A stretch of DNA of 64,000 nt from Austwickia sp. (GTDB lineage: Bacteria; Actinomycetota; Actinomycetes; Actinomycetales; Dermatophilaceae): NCBI GenBank assembly GCA_016711265.1, contig JADJTI010000004.1, positions 558,001-622,000 of the forward strand, in the 5' to 3' direction. Positions within the stretch are counted from its first letter, which is position 1; every line of letters begins with the position of its first letter. Below the pieces are notes generated by a model. The model searched no databases. It saw nothing but the letters and a program-made list of their open reading frames with translations, and was not told the DNA's origin. The position numbers and the translations under genes are program-made. Shown in pieces: positions 1-7,894 of the stretch.

Positions 1-368
1 CTCTGCGCGCTCTCCTGTCGGTGCTTTCACCCGAGGGCTGCATCGTGGCATCCATCCCGAATGTCAAACACTGGTCAGTGCTCCTGCCCCTCCTGGTCAA
101 CGACCGATTCACCTACACAGCGGCGGGCCTCCTCGATCGAACCCACGTTCACCTCTTCACCATGACCGAGGCGGTCGACATGTTCGAGCGGGTCGGCCTC
201 GCGCACATCGCGGAACTGGAACTGGTCAACATGCCGCCCGAGGACATGGCGACGCTCGGTCCCCTGGTCGGCGCCGCTGCCCAGTACGGCGCGTCCGCAG
301 ATCGGACTACGCGGCTCCTCAGCGTTTACCAGTACTTGTTCGTTGCCGCCAGGCGGGCGGCTGCCTAG
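1..368 (+). CDS. SAM-dependent methyltransferase, C-terminal part (5' end outside window)
   Basis: The reading frame is open to the left edge (frame from base 3), so the N-terminal half with the SAM-binding motif lies outside the window. The visible ~120 residues resemble the end of a class I methyltransferase of the Methyltransf_11/23 kind: IASIPNVKHW is the typical strand after motif III, followed by a helix with RTHVHLFT and FERVGL. The same pattern recurs in the C-terminal domain of the protein at 1167-2456 (SLPNAKHW, RLFT, FDRAGL, CYQYVLV), so the two are paralogues. The position in a modification-gene cluster that runs into a flagellin-like gene suggests a role in glycan or flagellin modification, which is inference. 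The substrate is unknown. Confidence 0.75.
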   Translation, partial: LRALLSVLSPEGCIVASIPNVKHWSVLLPLLVNDRFTYTAAGLLDRTHVHLFTMTEAVDMFERVGLAHIAELELVNMPPEDMATLGPLVGAAAQYGASADRTTRLLSVYQYLFVAARRAAA

Positions 369-433
369 CTCCGTCGGAGTCCCCCGTGTAGGAGCGGCAC
401 CACGCCATCAACCACCTCAGAAAGTTGTGTCAC

Positions 434-1051
434 ATGCCAAGCGCATCCACGTACGTTCAGATTGGCGCCGGGGCGGGCGATCAAGACGCGCGGGCCGGCT
501 ACCGGGACGGGTTCTCCGAATACGTCAAGTCGCTACCGCAGGAGTCTGTGGGCCGCATCGTCTTGGTGGAACCGAATCCCGTCAACATCGCCGGGCTCCG
601 CACGTGCTGGGAGAGTTACCCCTGCGCCGAGATCCACGAATTGGGCATCGCGCCGTATCCCACGATGACGAGCGCCACGTTCTACTACTCGGAAAACGAT
701 GGACCACACTTCCAGGTCATGTCGATGAAGCCCGACCACGTCACCAAGCACTACCCCTCCGACAGCCTCAAGACCATCACGGTTCCGTGCGTCGGCCTGG
801 AGGACTTCATCCATGAGACCGTGGGGCCCGAAAAGATTGACCTGTTGGCTTTGGACATCGAGGGCATCGAGAAGGAGGTGGTGCTCGGCACGGATTGGGC
901 AAGCATTGATTGCCGAGACCTGTCGCTCGAGTACATCCACCTCGGTGACGATCTGCAATTGCTGGCCAACCACCTCGCAACATTCGGCTTCCAGTTCGTG
1001 GGACAAGGCGTGGACCACAACGGATTCGACGTACTTTTCCGTCGCATGTAG
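434..1051 (+). CDS. FkbM family methyltransferase
   Basis: About 205 residues if started at the ATG at 434; a TTG at 425 is in frame but less likely. The fold is that of a small FkbM-type O-methyltransferase: a glycine-rich strand near residue 10 (QIGAGAGDQD), an acidic SAM-ribose position in VEPNPVN near residue 45, and the family hallmark LALDIEGIE near residue 136, with a terminal DVLF strand. FkbM enzymes methylate sugar hydroxyls in antibiotics, polysaccharides and glycosylated flagella. It lies between two paralogous methyltransferase-type genes on the same strand. Family membership is secure; the substrate is not readable. Confidence 0.85.
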   Translation: MPSASTYVQIGAGAGDQDARAGYRDGFSEYVKSLPQESVGRIVLVEPNPVNIAGLRTCWESYPCAEIHELGIAPYPTMTSATFYYSENDGPHFQVMSMKPDHVTKHYPSDSLKTITVPCVGLEDFIHETVGPEKIDLLALDIEGIEKEVVLGTDWASIDCRDLSLEYIHLGDDLQLLANHLATFGFQFVGQGVDHNGFDVLFRRM

Positions 1052-1166
1052 CCCCACGCACGGCACGAAGCCCCGACGCACGACCAACCCAACGACGCAC
1101 TCTGGGCACCGTGATGAGGGAACCAGGGGGTCCGATGATGAGTCACCATACCGTTGGGGTTGAACG

Positions 1167-2456
1167 ATGATCGTGTACGGCGTGCGCCATCACCCTGGGG
1201 ATGAATTCGCCGACCGTTGCCTATCCAGCATCGTGCGGTACGGCGGCAAAGACGCGCTCATCATCACCAGCGAAAAGGCCGACCCCGGGGAGGCCAACCG
1301 GGAGATCCTCGCGCAGGCTGCCGACGTGGCCGGCCTTGATGCCCTGGTGCTGATGGACGGCGCCATGGAACTACTCGACCCAGGCTTCACCTACCGTTTG
1401 GATCAGGCCCTGGCCATGGATCCGCCCCCCGGGCTGATCTGTTTGTCCGATGCCGACGACGACATCGATGACGCTTTCGTCATCCTGGACGCCGCGATGC
1501 TCGCGCAATGGCGTACCGACCCCTCGTTACCTGACGGCCGACCCGGATACAGCCAGCGGCTGCGAGAATGTGCGAGCGCCCACGATCGCCCGATCGCTTA
1601 CCAGCACTTCGGCGTCACGCTCAACCGCACCCACACCAGCACCATCGATCGCCTGAATCACGTCCTGGCGGCTGCGCGACAAGGCACCTGGGTGGAACGC
1701 ATCGGGGACGCGATGAGGCACCAGCGTCCCCGCGGTCATCAGAGCTCGTCGGGACATGGCGACGAGGGCGGCCTCCCGGCAAGTTCCATCGTTCCCGACG
1801 ACCGGCGGACGACGGCGTACCACGTGCCTGAGCGTCCGGAGCTGCTGTGTCATCTCCCGTCGGATGCCTCGTCGGTGTTGGTGATGGGGCACAACCCGCA
1901 GGCGGTGGCCGACGTCATCGTGCGCGCAACCCGAGCCCGGACCGTATGTGTGGCGACCCCCGGCGATCCGCAGTTCGACACCCCGGACCTCGATCTGGGC
2001 AGCGGAGAACCGCTGCCTTTCGAGGCCGGCCAATTCGATGCGGTGATCCTGGCCGACGCACTGTCCCATGTGCGTGACCCTGAGCGACTCTTGACCCGCC
2101 TCCTGCCCCATCTGGCGAACACCGGTCGCGTGATCGCCTCCCTGCCCAATGCCAAACACTGGACCCACACTCTGCCGCTGCTGCTCAACGATCAGGTCAG
2201 GTACGGCAGCGCATCGCTGCTGGGCGCAGATTCCCCCGTCCGCCTGTTCACGCTCGTCGAGGCGACACTGCTCTTCGACCGGGCCGGCCTGACGACGTAC
2301 CACTTCTGCAACGGCACCCGCTACCCCGCGGACGACCCGCCGCAGCTCGGCAGCTTGATCGAGTGGTTCGCGCTCAGCGGGGCCAACCCCGAGGATGCCC
2401 GCACCATGCTCACCTGCTATCAGTACGTGCTGGTCACCAGCCGGGCACAGGGCTAG
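1167..2456 (+). CDS. two-domain protein: glycosyltransferase-like N-terminus and SAM methyltransferase-like C-terminus
   Basis: 429 residues from an ATG at 1167. Residues 1 to about 190 look like a small nucleotide-sugar transferase-like domain (an N-terminal strand, then ANREILAQA and LVLMDGAMELLDPGF, the place where GT-A enzymes carry an Asp-containing motif). No classical DXD motif is certain; DADDDIDD near residue 95 is the best acidic run. Residues from about 225 form a degenerate class I methyltransferase domain (LPFEAGQFDAVILADALSHV, then SLPNAKHW) paralogous to the partial gene at the left edge. The SAM-binding loop is weak (VLVMGHNPQAV), so catalysis is uncertain. It converges on the flagellin-like gene with a strong terminator between them. 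Confidence 0.65.
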   Translation: MIVYGVRHHPGDEFADRCLSSIVRYGGKDALIITSEKADPGEANREILAQAADVAGLDALVLMDGAMELLDPGFTYRLDQALAMDPPPGLICLSDADDDIDDAFVILDAAMLAQWRTDPSLPDGRPGYSQRLRECASAHDRPIAYQHFGVTLNRTHTSTIDRLNHVLAAARQGTWVERIGDAMRHQRPRGHQSSSGHGDEGGLPASSIVPDDRRTTAYHVPERPELLCHLPSDASSVLVMGHNPQAVADVIVRATRARTVCVATPGDPQFDTPDLDLGSGEPLPFEAGQFDAVILADALSHVRDPERLLTRLLPHLANTGRVIASLPNAKHWTHTLPLLLNDQVRYGSASLLGADSPVRLFTLVEATLLFDRAGLTTYHFCNGTRYPADDPPQLGSLIEWFALSGANPEDARTMLTCYQYVLVTSRAQG

Positions 2457-2494
2457 GACCAGGCCTTCGCGGACACGGCGTCACCGGGCGCGAC

Positions 2495-2525
2495 GAAGGC
2501 CCCGGACGTGATGTCCGGGGCCTTC
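2495..2525. terminator. strong hairpin between convergent genes
   Basis: A perfect 13-bp stem (GAAGGCCCCGGAC with its complement) closes a 5-base loop (GTGAT). It sits between the stop at 2456 on the plus strand and the stop of the minus-strand gene at 2541. There is no clear T-tract on either side, which is usual in GC-rich actinobacteria. A bidirectional terminator is inferred from the position. Confidence 0.8.
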
Positions 2526-2540
2526 CGACCCGCCTGTGGG

Positions 2541-3503
2541 TTAGTGAGCTGAGGTCTGTGATGGCCCGACGTGAAGGGGCGAATGCTGGGTGGCGGCTGC
2601 GGCTTCGGCCAGCTGCGAACGGGACCACCCCAACAGCAGCCGCTGTTCAGTGATCATCGCCACCGCCCGGTCGAGCACCAGGACGGCATGTTCGGCTGCC
2701 GATTGCGTTCTGACGGAAAGCACGCTGTCCAGAACGAAGACCCCCGAGGGGTTTCCGGGTGCGACCTCGTCGAAGTACACGCTGCCGTCGAAGGTCGCGG
2801 TCACGCCGGACCCGAAGTCCACGGTGGCCCCGTCATAGCGGCCGACCACGGCTCCCGCGTCGCCGAACACCCGCTCGCCCGCGACCCGGAAGGTGCCGGT
2901 AGGCAGCGTGCCCGTCGATCCCGACAGCTCCACGTCGGGAGCCTCTCGGGCGGTGGTGGCCCGCCCCCACGGGGATTCGATGCCCAGGGTTCGGCCGTTC
3001 ATCGGCGCGATCTCGATGAGCAGCCGCCCGCCCACCGGTAGCGGGACCGCGAGGTCGGCCATCGTTCCGTCAAAGACGGTTGCGCCGTCGAATCGCACCT
3101 CACGGCTGATCATGTCGATCTGCTCGACCACCGCCACGATCTGGCTCTGCAGGGCCTGCCGGTCCGCGTCACGGCCGGCTGCCTGATGGGCGACATCGCG
3201 CATCTGCCCCAGCAACACGGCGACTTCGCCCAGCGCCTGGTCGGCGAGCTGAACCACGCTGATGCCGATCTGAACTTCCGCCAACGAGGCGAGGGTCGAG
3301 CCGGTCCGTTGAGCATGCCGGCCTGCGTGGGGATTCGGCCTCGGGGGGACATCCGCAGCGCGGTGAGCCCCCGCGCGGGTACGCCGCGTGGCGACCGCCG
3401 GAGCGTTCGGGTCGCCCTGCGGAGTCCGCACCACCCGTAACGCGGGCGGCCGGGGTGACGGCACCGGCTCACCGACGTAGCGGGGTTGGGTCTGAGCAGG
3501 CAT
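2541..3503 (-). CDS. flagellin-like protein with atypical Pro/Arg-rich N-terminus
   Basis: 320 residues. The ATG at 3503 is well supported by GGAGG about 7 bases upstream. Residues 1 to ~67 are rich in Pro, Arg and Ala and do not resemble the usual flagellin start (MxxRINTNxxALNAQ). From residue ~70 the protein matches the D1 helix of flagellin: ISVVQLADQALGEVAVLLGQ, MRDVAHQAAGRDADRQALQSQ, then IDMISREVRFDGATVFDGT, equivalent to the QFNGxKLLDG stretch. The middle (130-265) is beta-rich as in variable flagellin domains. The C-terminal helix (SAAEHAVLVLDRAVAMITEQ) resembles D1-C, but the canonical D0-C helix is replaced by a short His/Ser-rich tail. It lies 51 bp downstream of an intact motility sigma gene on the same strand. 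It may be a minor filament protein, a degenerate flagellin or a regulatory flagellin mimic. Confidence 0.7.
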   Translation of the reverse strand: MPAQTQPRYVGEPVPSPRPPALRVVRTPQGDPNAPAVATRRTRAGAHRAADVPPRPNPHAGRHAQRTGSTLASLAEVQIGISVVQLADQALGEVAVLLGQMRDVAHQAAGRDADRQALQSQIVAVVEQIDMISREVRFDGATVFDGTMADLAVPLPVGGRLLIEIAPMNGRTLGIESPWGRATTAREAPDVELSGSTGTLPTGTFRVAGERVFGDAGAVVGRYDGATVDFGSGVTATFDGSVYFDEVAPGNPSGVFVLDSVLSVRTQSAAEHAVLVLDRAVAMITEQRLLLGWSRSQLAEAAAATQHSPLHVGPSQTSAH

Positions 3504-3554
3504 GAAGATCCTCCGGAAGGGGCCGGGCAGCAGCCAGAAACAGCGCGGTGCTGG

Positions 3555-4514
3555 TCAGGCGGTGTGGGCGGTGGGTTGGTCGGTGGGGGTCAGGGTGAGC
3601 CGGTCGCGGTAGCTGGTCCGGGTAGCGATGTGGGCGTAGTACGCGGCCTTACGACGAGCCACCGCACCCGTGGCGTTACTGGGCGCCGACACCTGATCCG
3701 GATCAAGTTGAGCGTTCATTCCATCACGCAACAACTTCAACGCCTCCGCCCGCATCTGCGAGATCCGCGACTCGGTCACCCCCAACTCATCAGCCAACTC
3801 CCGCATCGGACGATCCTCGAAGAAACACCCACGAATCACCGACTGCAACCGCTCCGGCAACGTATGAATCGCATCCCGCAAGTACGCCGTCCGCTCCCGC
3901 GCAATCAACGTCGCCTCCGGCGTCTGCGTCGTCGCCGGCAAAATCGCATCCGCACCAGCAGTGTCGGTGATCACATCCAACCGCAACACCACACTCGAAT
4001 GCAGATCCGCGTCCAACCGCTCCAAATCCCCCGTGGACACACCCATCGCCGCCGCGGTCTCCACATCCGAAGGACGCCGACCCAACTCCGCAGCCAACGC
4101 ATCATGAACCGCGTCCCGCCGACGAACCTTGGCCCGCAACGACCGCGTCGCCCAATCCGCCGACCGCAACTCATCCAACAACGCCCCACGAATCCGGCGC
4201 ACCGCGTACCGCCCGAACGGCACACCCAAACTCGGATCGAACGACCGCGCAGCCATCGCCAACGCCGCCATCCCCGCCGACACCAAATCATCGGTGTACA
4301 CATGCCCCGGCAACCGCGAACTGATCGCCCGAACCTCAAAATGCACCAACGGCAGATGCGCCCGGCACAACTGGTCGACATCGAGTACTTCAGGCGTCCC
4401 GGACTGGTCAACGGGAGCGGCAGCGTTCTGCAGGTAAGCGGTCACGTAATGAAAGTAAGAAACAGGTAACGAGAACCCCAAGAAACGCCCAACCACTGAG
4501 ACACCACAGGTCAC
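3555..4514 (-). CDS. RNA polymerase sigma factor, FliA/WhiG (sigma-28) type, intact copy
   Basis: 319 residues from the GTG at 4514; an internal GTG at 4445 (VTAYLQ) is an alternative start. Domain order fits a group 3 sigma factor. Region 2 is around residues 50-125 (DDLVSAGMAALAMAARSFDP, FGRYAVRRIRGALLDELRSA, a FliA-like RpoD-box pattern). Region 3 spans ~130-180 (RRPSDVETAAAMGVS). Region 4 spans ~205-260 (LPERLQSVIRGCFFEDRPMR, ELADELGVTESRISQMRAEA). Such factors direct late flagellar transcription, or sporulation in the WhiG lineage. It precedes the flagellin-like gene, so flagellar control is the best reading. Its codons often end in G or T (GGT, GAT, TTG, CGT), unlike the C-ending codons of neighbours, which hints at acquisition. 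A near-identical, frameshifted copy lies at 8937-9895. Confidence 0.9.
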   Translation of the reverse strand: MTCGVSVVGRFLGFSLPVSYFHYVTAYLQNAAAPVDQSGTPEVLDVDQLCRAHLPLVHFEVRAISSRLPGHVYTDDLVSAGMAALAMAARSFDPSLGVPFGRYAVRRIRGALLDELRSADWATRSLRAKVRRRDAVHDALAAELGRRPSDVETAAAMGVSTGDLERLDADLHSSVVLRLDVITDTAGADAILPATTQTPEATLIARERTAYLRDAIHTLPERLQSVIRGCFFEDRPMRELADELGVTESRISQMRAEALKLLRDGMNAQLDPDQVSAPSNATGAVARRKAAYYAHIATRTSYRDRLTLTPTDQPTAHTA

Positions 4515-4566
4515 AGCCTCGGACTTTGCGATTCCTATACCTTTTTGGACACTCGCTTAGATGCAA

Positions 4567-4592
4567 CGTAACCGATTACGGAAGCGCTTACA
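4567..4592. promoter_or_regulatory. tandem LacI-operator-like palindromes upstream of sigma copy A
   Basis: Two adjacent palindromic motifs, CGTAACCGATTACG (4567-4580) and GGAAGCGCTTACA (4580-4592), each with a central CG, look like half-turn-spaced LacI-family operators. They lie about 53 bp upstream of the sigma start codon and about 25 bp upstream of a TATAGG -10-like hexamer on the minus strand. They are preserved in the second copy at 9948-9973. The regulator is unknown, and the assignment rests on shape alone. Confidence 0.35.
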
Positions 4593-4718
4593 CACTCCCA
4601 GACCCCCCAACCCGTTTACCCCCACTTTACGAACCCCAGATATTGGACAACCGACCAACAAAGGAGGTTTCCGGGATCTCACAGCGTGACGGATGGCGGC
4701 TCGGTGGCCCCAGCTGCC

Positions 4719-5963
4719 CTATACGGCCGCACCAGAGGCGACGAGAGGCTCGAAATCGGGAATCCGGTGCCCGACCCCCGCCAAGTGCGCCAAAGCCGCC
4801 TGAGCGCGCTGCGCGGCCCGGCCATCGCCGTACGGATTGACGGCGTTGGCCATCCGCTCGTACGCCTCGTCGTCGTCGGCCAATTCGGCCAGTGCGGCGT
4901 GCACATCGGCCTCCCCGGTTCCGACCAATCGCGCGGTGCCCGCCTCCACGGCTTCAGGACGCTCAGTCGTGTCCCGAGCGACCAGCACGGGCTTGCCCAG
5001 TCCCGGTGCCTCCTCCTGAATGCCGCCGGAGTCGGTCAACACGAAACCGCACTGCAGAAGCTCATCCACGAAATCCAGATATCCCAGCGGTTCCAGGATG
5101 GCCACGTTGGGCAGGGATTGGAGTTCGGGTACGACGACCGAACGCACCTGGGGATTCAGGTGGAGCGGCACCCTGACGCTCACGTGCGGTCGAGCCGCCG
5201 CGAACCGCGCGATCGCCCGCGCGACGCCCTGCATCCTCGGCCCCAGGTTCTCGCGGCGGTGCAGGGTCACCAACACCCGATACCGGTCGGCCGGCGGGCA
5301 CGACGGCGCACGCACAGCGGCCACGTCCGCCAGCGCGTCGATCACGGTGTTACCGGTGACGACCACGTCGGCGGGATCCACACCCTCGGCCAACAGCACG
5401 GCCCGGTTCAACGCCGTCGGAGCCAGATGCAATCGCGAGAGCCGGGTGATCAACTGCCGGTTGGCCTCCTCGGGGAAGGGGGAGTCCAGGTTGTACGTTC
5501 GCAGACCGGCCTCGAGGTGCACCACCGGGACACGCAGGAAGAACCCCGCGCTGGCGGCGGCGAACGCGGTGCTCGTGTCGCCGTGCACCACGATCATGTC
5601 CGGCTGCTGCGCCTCCAGCACCGGCGTCAGACCGGTGAGGGTGCGGGCCACGATGTCGGAGATCCGCTGCCCGGGTTCGAACAGGTTCAGGTCATGGCAC
5701 GGGGTGATCCCGAACGCCTCATGGACCTGGGCCAGCATGTGCCGATGCTGACCCGACACGATGACGGTGGCCGACATCCCCGGGGCCGCGTTGACCGCGC
5801 GCACCAGCGGGGCCATCTTGATGGCCTCTGGGCGGGTTCCGTAGACGATCGCTACTGAGATGTTGCGTCCAACCGTGGGTGCCGTAGACACCGAAACCAC
5901 CGAATCGCCTTCTCCCCCGACAGGATCAGGACTCCAGCCAGACTCGGCTGGCACTACCGGCAT
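4719..5963 (-). CDS. wecB: UDP-N-acetylglucosamine 2-epimerase (non-hydrolysing)
   Basis: About 414 residues from the ATG at 5963; a GTG two codons earlier is possible. It interconverts UDP-GlcNAc and UDP-ManNAc in the cytoplasm for envelope glycan synthesis. Family landmarks are in order: YGTRPEAIKMAPLV (~residue 40), VHGDTSTAFAA (~125), VVHLEAGLRTYN (~147), TGNTVIDAL (~205), LVTLHRRENLG (~233) and LTDSGGIQEEAP (~315). The extra ~35 N-terminal residues before VAIVYGTRPE are low in conservation, so the true start could be later. It lies inside the segment bounded by the two sigma repeats, upstream of and co-directional with sigma copy A. Confidence 0.95.
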   Translation of the reverse strand: MPVVPAESGWSPDPVGGEGDSVVSVSTAPTVGRNISVAIVYGTRPEAIKMAPLVRAVNAAPGMSATVIVSGQHRHMLAQVHEAFGITPCHDLNLFEPGQRISDIVARTLTGLTPVLEAQQPDMIVVHGDTSTAFAAASAGFFLRVPVVHLEAGLRTYNLDSPFPEEANRQLITRLSRLHLAPTALNRAVLLAEGVDPADVVVTGNTVIDALADVAAVRAPSCPPADRYRVLVTLHRRENLGPRMQGVARAIARFAAARPHVSVRVPLHLNPQVRSVVVPELQSLPNVAILEPLGYLDFVDELLQCGFVLTDSGGIQEEAPGLGKPVLVARDTTERPEAVEAGTARLVGTGEADVHAALAELADDDEAYERMANAVNPYGDGRAAQRAQAALAHLAGVGHRIPDFEPLVASGAAV

Positions 5964-6174
5964 GGACACTAACGGCCCCAGGAGGGCAGACCCGCGCCAG
6001 GAGCGGCCACGAGGAGATTAAGAGTCGACATGCGTTCAAGACACCTGACCGAGGCGAACGTCCGCCGCCGCAGATGCCGTGATGACGCTTGGCGCCGGTT
6101 CACCCCCGGGGCCGATGGTGAGCTGCGCGGACGCTCGCGTACCGTCGAGGCTGGCACAGGCGCGGGAGGATGAC

Positions 6175-6882
6175 ATGTCGGTCGGGATGCTGGTCGCGCA
6201 GTCCTCCTCGTTCGATCCCGGTCTGCTGTTTCGGTTGGTCGATGTGGCCGGTGTGGTCGCGAACGGTTTCCTCGGCGGGGCGCTGGCACGGCGGATGGGC
6301 TTCGACCTCATCGGCTTCCTGGTCCTGGGCATGTCGTCAGGGCTCGCCGGTGGCGCCCTGCGCGACATGCTGCTCGGAGCAGGACCGGCCGTCGTCCTGA
6401 CCGACCCGGCGTATCTCACCGGCGCCATGTTGGCCGCCACCACGGCGTACGTCCTGGACATCCGCGGCCGGTTCGCCGGGCGCATCCTCACCCTGGTCGA
6501 CATGCTGGCGGTGGGCTGCTGGTCGGCGACCGGCGCGGCCAAAGCGCTCGGGATGGGCCTGGGATGGCTGCCAGCGCTTTTTCTGGGGACCGTCACGGCG
6601 GTCGGCGGTGGGATCGCGCGGGACGTCCTGGTAGGCCGCGTGCCGACGATCTTCGGAGGCAACCCGCTGTACGCCTCGGTCGCCGTCGTCGGGAGCGCCC
6701 AGATGACCCTTCTAGCCACCTTCGGGCACCACCAGATCGGCATGGCGACGGCCATCGTGTCGTGCGCCGCCCTGGGTCTGCTGGCCCGCCGCAGGGGGTG
6801 GGTGCTGCCGGCCGCAGCCGAACGCCCAGCGGTCAGCCGAAGGCCCTGGCGCAAGCGTGGCAGCTCAGGCAGGTCGCCATGA
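6175..6882 (+). CDS. TRIC-type cation channel family protein (UPF0126)
   Basis: 235 residues from the ATG at 6175, chosen because GGAGG precedes it at about 6-bp spacing; longer in-frame starts lack this. The protein has about seven membrane segments in two pseudo-repeats, with the glycine-rich signatures of the family: MSSGLAGGALRDMLLG (~50) and FLGTVTAVGGGIARDVLVGR (~140), each with the GGxxRD core that lines the ion path. Bacterial TRIC proteins form trimeric cation-permeable channels in the inner membrane. The Arg/Lys-rich tail is cytoplasmic by the positive-inside rule. It stands alone between two differently oriented genes. Confidence 0.88.
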   Translation: MSVGMLVAQSSSFDPGLLFRLVDVAGVVANGFLGGALARRMGFDLIGFLVLGMSSGLAGGALRDMLLGAGPAVVLTDPAYLTGAMLAATTAYVLDIRGRFAGRILTLVDMLAVGCWSATGAAKALGMGLGWLPALFLGTVTAVGGGIARDVLVGRVPTIFGGNPLYASVAVVGSAQMTLLATFGHHQIGMATAIVSCAALGLLARRRGWVLPAAAERPAVSRRPWRKRGSSGRSP

Positions 6883-6997
6883 CCGGACCTGTGATCAGGG
6901 CGTGAGGAGGCCGTGCGGGAGGCGTGAGTCGCAGGCACCACCGTAGGAGGTGAGCGGGGCGACGTACCGAGAAGCCCCCCACGAGAAGGAACGAACG

Positions 6998-7822
6998 ATG
7001 AAAATCATGCGCAACTCCGTCGTCGCAGCAGCTGCCCTGTCCGTGTTGCCCATCGCGGGGTTCGCCGCCCAGTCCGCGAACGCCACCGCGATGACGCCGA
7101 AGACTCCCACGCCCAGCCCGCTCGCCGCCGTGACCCACATGCTGGAGTGCGGTTCTGACGACTCCGTGCAAGCGCCCGCCGTCTTCACCCTCGATTGCAG
7201 CGCCTCCACCACGAAGACCTACCTGGAGGGCATGAAGTGGAGCGGTTGGGGCCACGACTCGGCGAACGCCACCGGCTACCTCGTCAAGGAACGTCCCAGC
7301 ACGACCGGCCGCGCGAACATCACCCGCTACCCGGTGGCCGTCACCGCCACCAAGCTCGCCAAGCGCGAGGCCACGCAGGTCTACACCAAGCTGGCGGTGC
7401 GCTTCACCCACGCCGTTCCGACGGGCATGGATCGTGTGCTGTGCTTCTACCTGGCCAAGGAGGGCCGCACCCAGGCCCCCACCCCGGCGCGGACAGCCAC
7501 GCGTTACATGATCGAGTGCGTCGACGGCAACTTCGTCAAGAAGCCCACCAGGTTCACGCTGGCCTGCGGCGACGACTTGGAATACCTCGAGAAGTTGCGC
7601 TGGAAGATGTGGGGTCCGACCTCGGCCAAGGCCTCGGGTCTGCTCACCGTCGAGCCGACGTACGCCGAGCCCGGCCCGACCCTGCGTTACCCGGTCACCG
7701 TGGTCGCCGACCGCGTCCAGGCCGGCCAGGGCAAGCAGCTGTTCACCCGCTTGAAGATCACCTTCACCGGCAAGAAGGCCCCCTTCGAGCCGCGCGTCAT
7801 GACGGTGGACCTGCCCCGCTGA
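6998..7822 (+). CDS. secreted protein with two tandem copies of an uncharacterised domain
   Basis: 274 residues from the ATG at 6998, preceded by GAAGGA. A Sec signal peptide (MKIMRNSVVAAAALSVLPIA to ~residue 29, AxA-type site at SANA) is followed by two ~95-residue repeats that align well with each other. Shared positions include FTLxC, YLExxxW, a WG pair (SGWGHDSA / KMWGPTSA), RYPVxV and TxLxxxFT. Each repeat has two Cys (EC...LDC and EC...LAC) that probably form a disulfide outside the cell. The repeats look like a small beta-sandwich domain. I do not recognise a named family and assign no function. Confidence 0.75.
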   Translation: MKIMRNSVVAAAALSVLPIAGFAAQSANATAMTPKTPTPSPLAAVTHMLECGSDDSVQAPAVFTLDCSASTTKTYLEGMKWSGWGHDSANATGYLVKERPSTTGRANITRYPVAVTATKLAKREATQVYTKLAVRFTHAVPTGMDRVLCFYLAKEGRTQAPTPARTATRYMIECVDGNFVKKPTRFTLACGDDLEYLEKLRWKMWGPTSAKASGLLTVEPTYAEPGPTLRYPVTVVADRVQAGQGKQLFTRLKITFTGKKAPFEPRVMTVDLPR

Positions 7823-7894
7823 CACCACTCCCGCCGAGGGCCCGCCGAAATTCCGTCGGCTGACCGACCCCACGTCGATCGGGCTGTGCTGAGC

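Larger units (their letters stand above)
3547..4659. repeat. direct repeat copy A (about 1.1 kb), contains intact sigma gene
   Basis: This segment is nearly identical to 8929-10040 in the same orientation. It covers the whole sigma-factor gene plus ~145 bp upstream. By eye the copies differ by about nine substitutions and one deleted C in a C-run. Seven of the substitutions lie within ~45 bp near the 3' end of the gene (around 3606-3650), and the rest is essentially identical. Homology stops abruptly at both ends. The repeats flank a ~4.3-kb segment carrying wecB, a TRIC-like gene, a secreted protein and an XRE regulator. Confidence 0.95.

Noticed and set aside
343..816. Alternative Arg-rich frame over the FkbM gene
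   Set aside because: No conserved motif, and the FkbM frame explains the stretch.
1148..1166. Fifth copy of the palindromic repeat
   Set aside because: CCGTTGGGGTTG occurs here, but no inverted partner lies within the next 60 bases.
4686..5858. Long open frame antisense to wecB
   Set aside because: It is a GC-bias shadow; composition is Arg/His/Gly-rich and it lacks recognisable domains, while the opposite strand encodes a complete epimerase.
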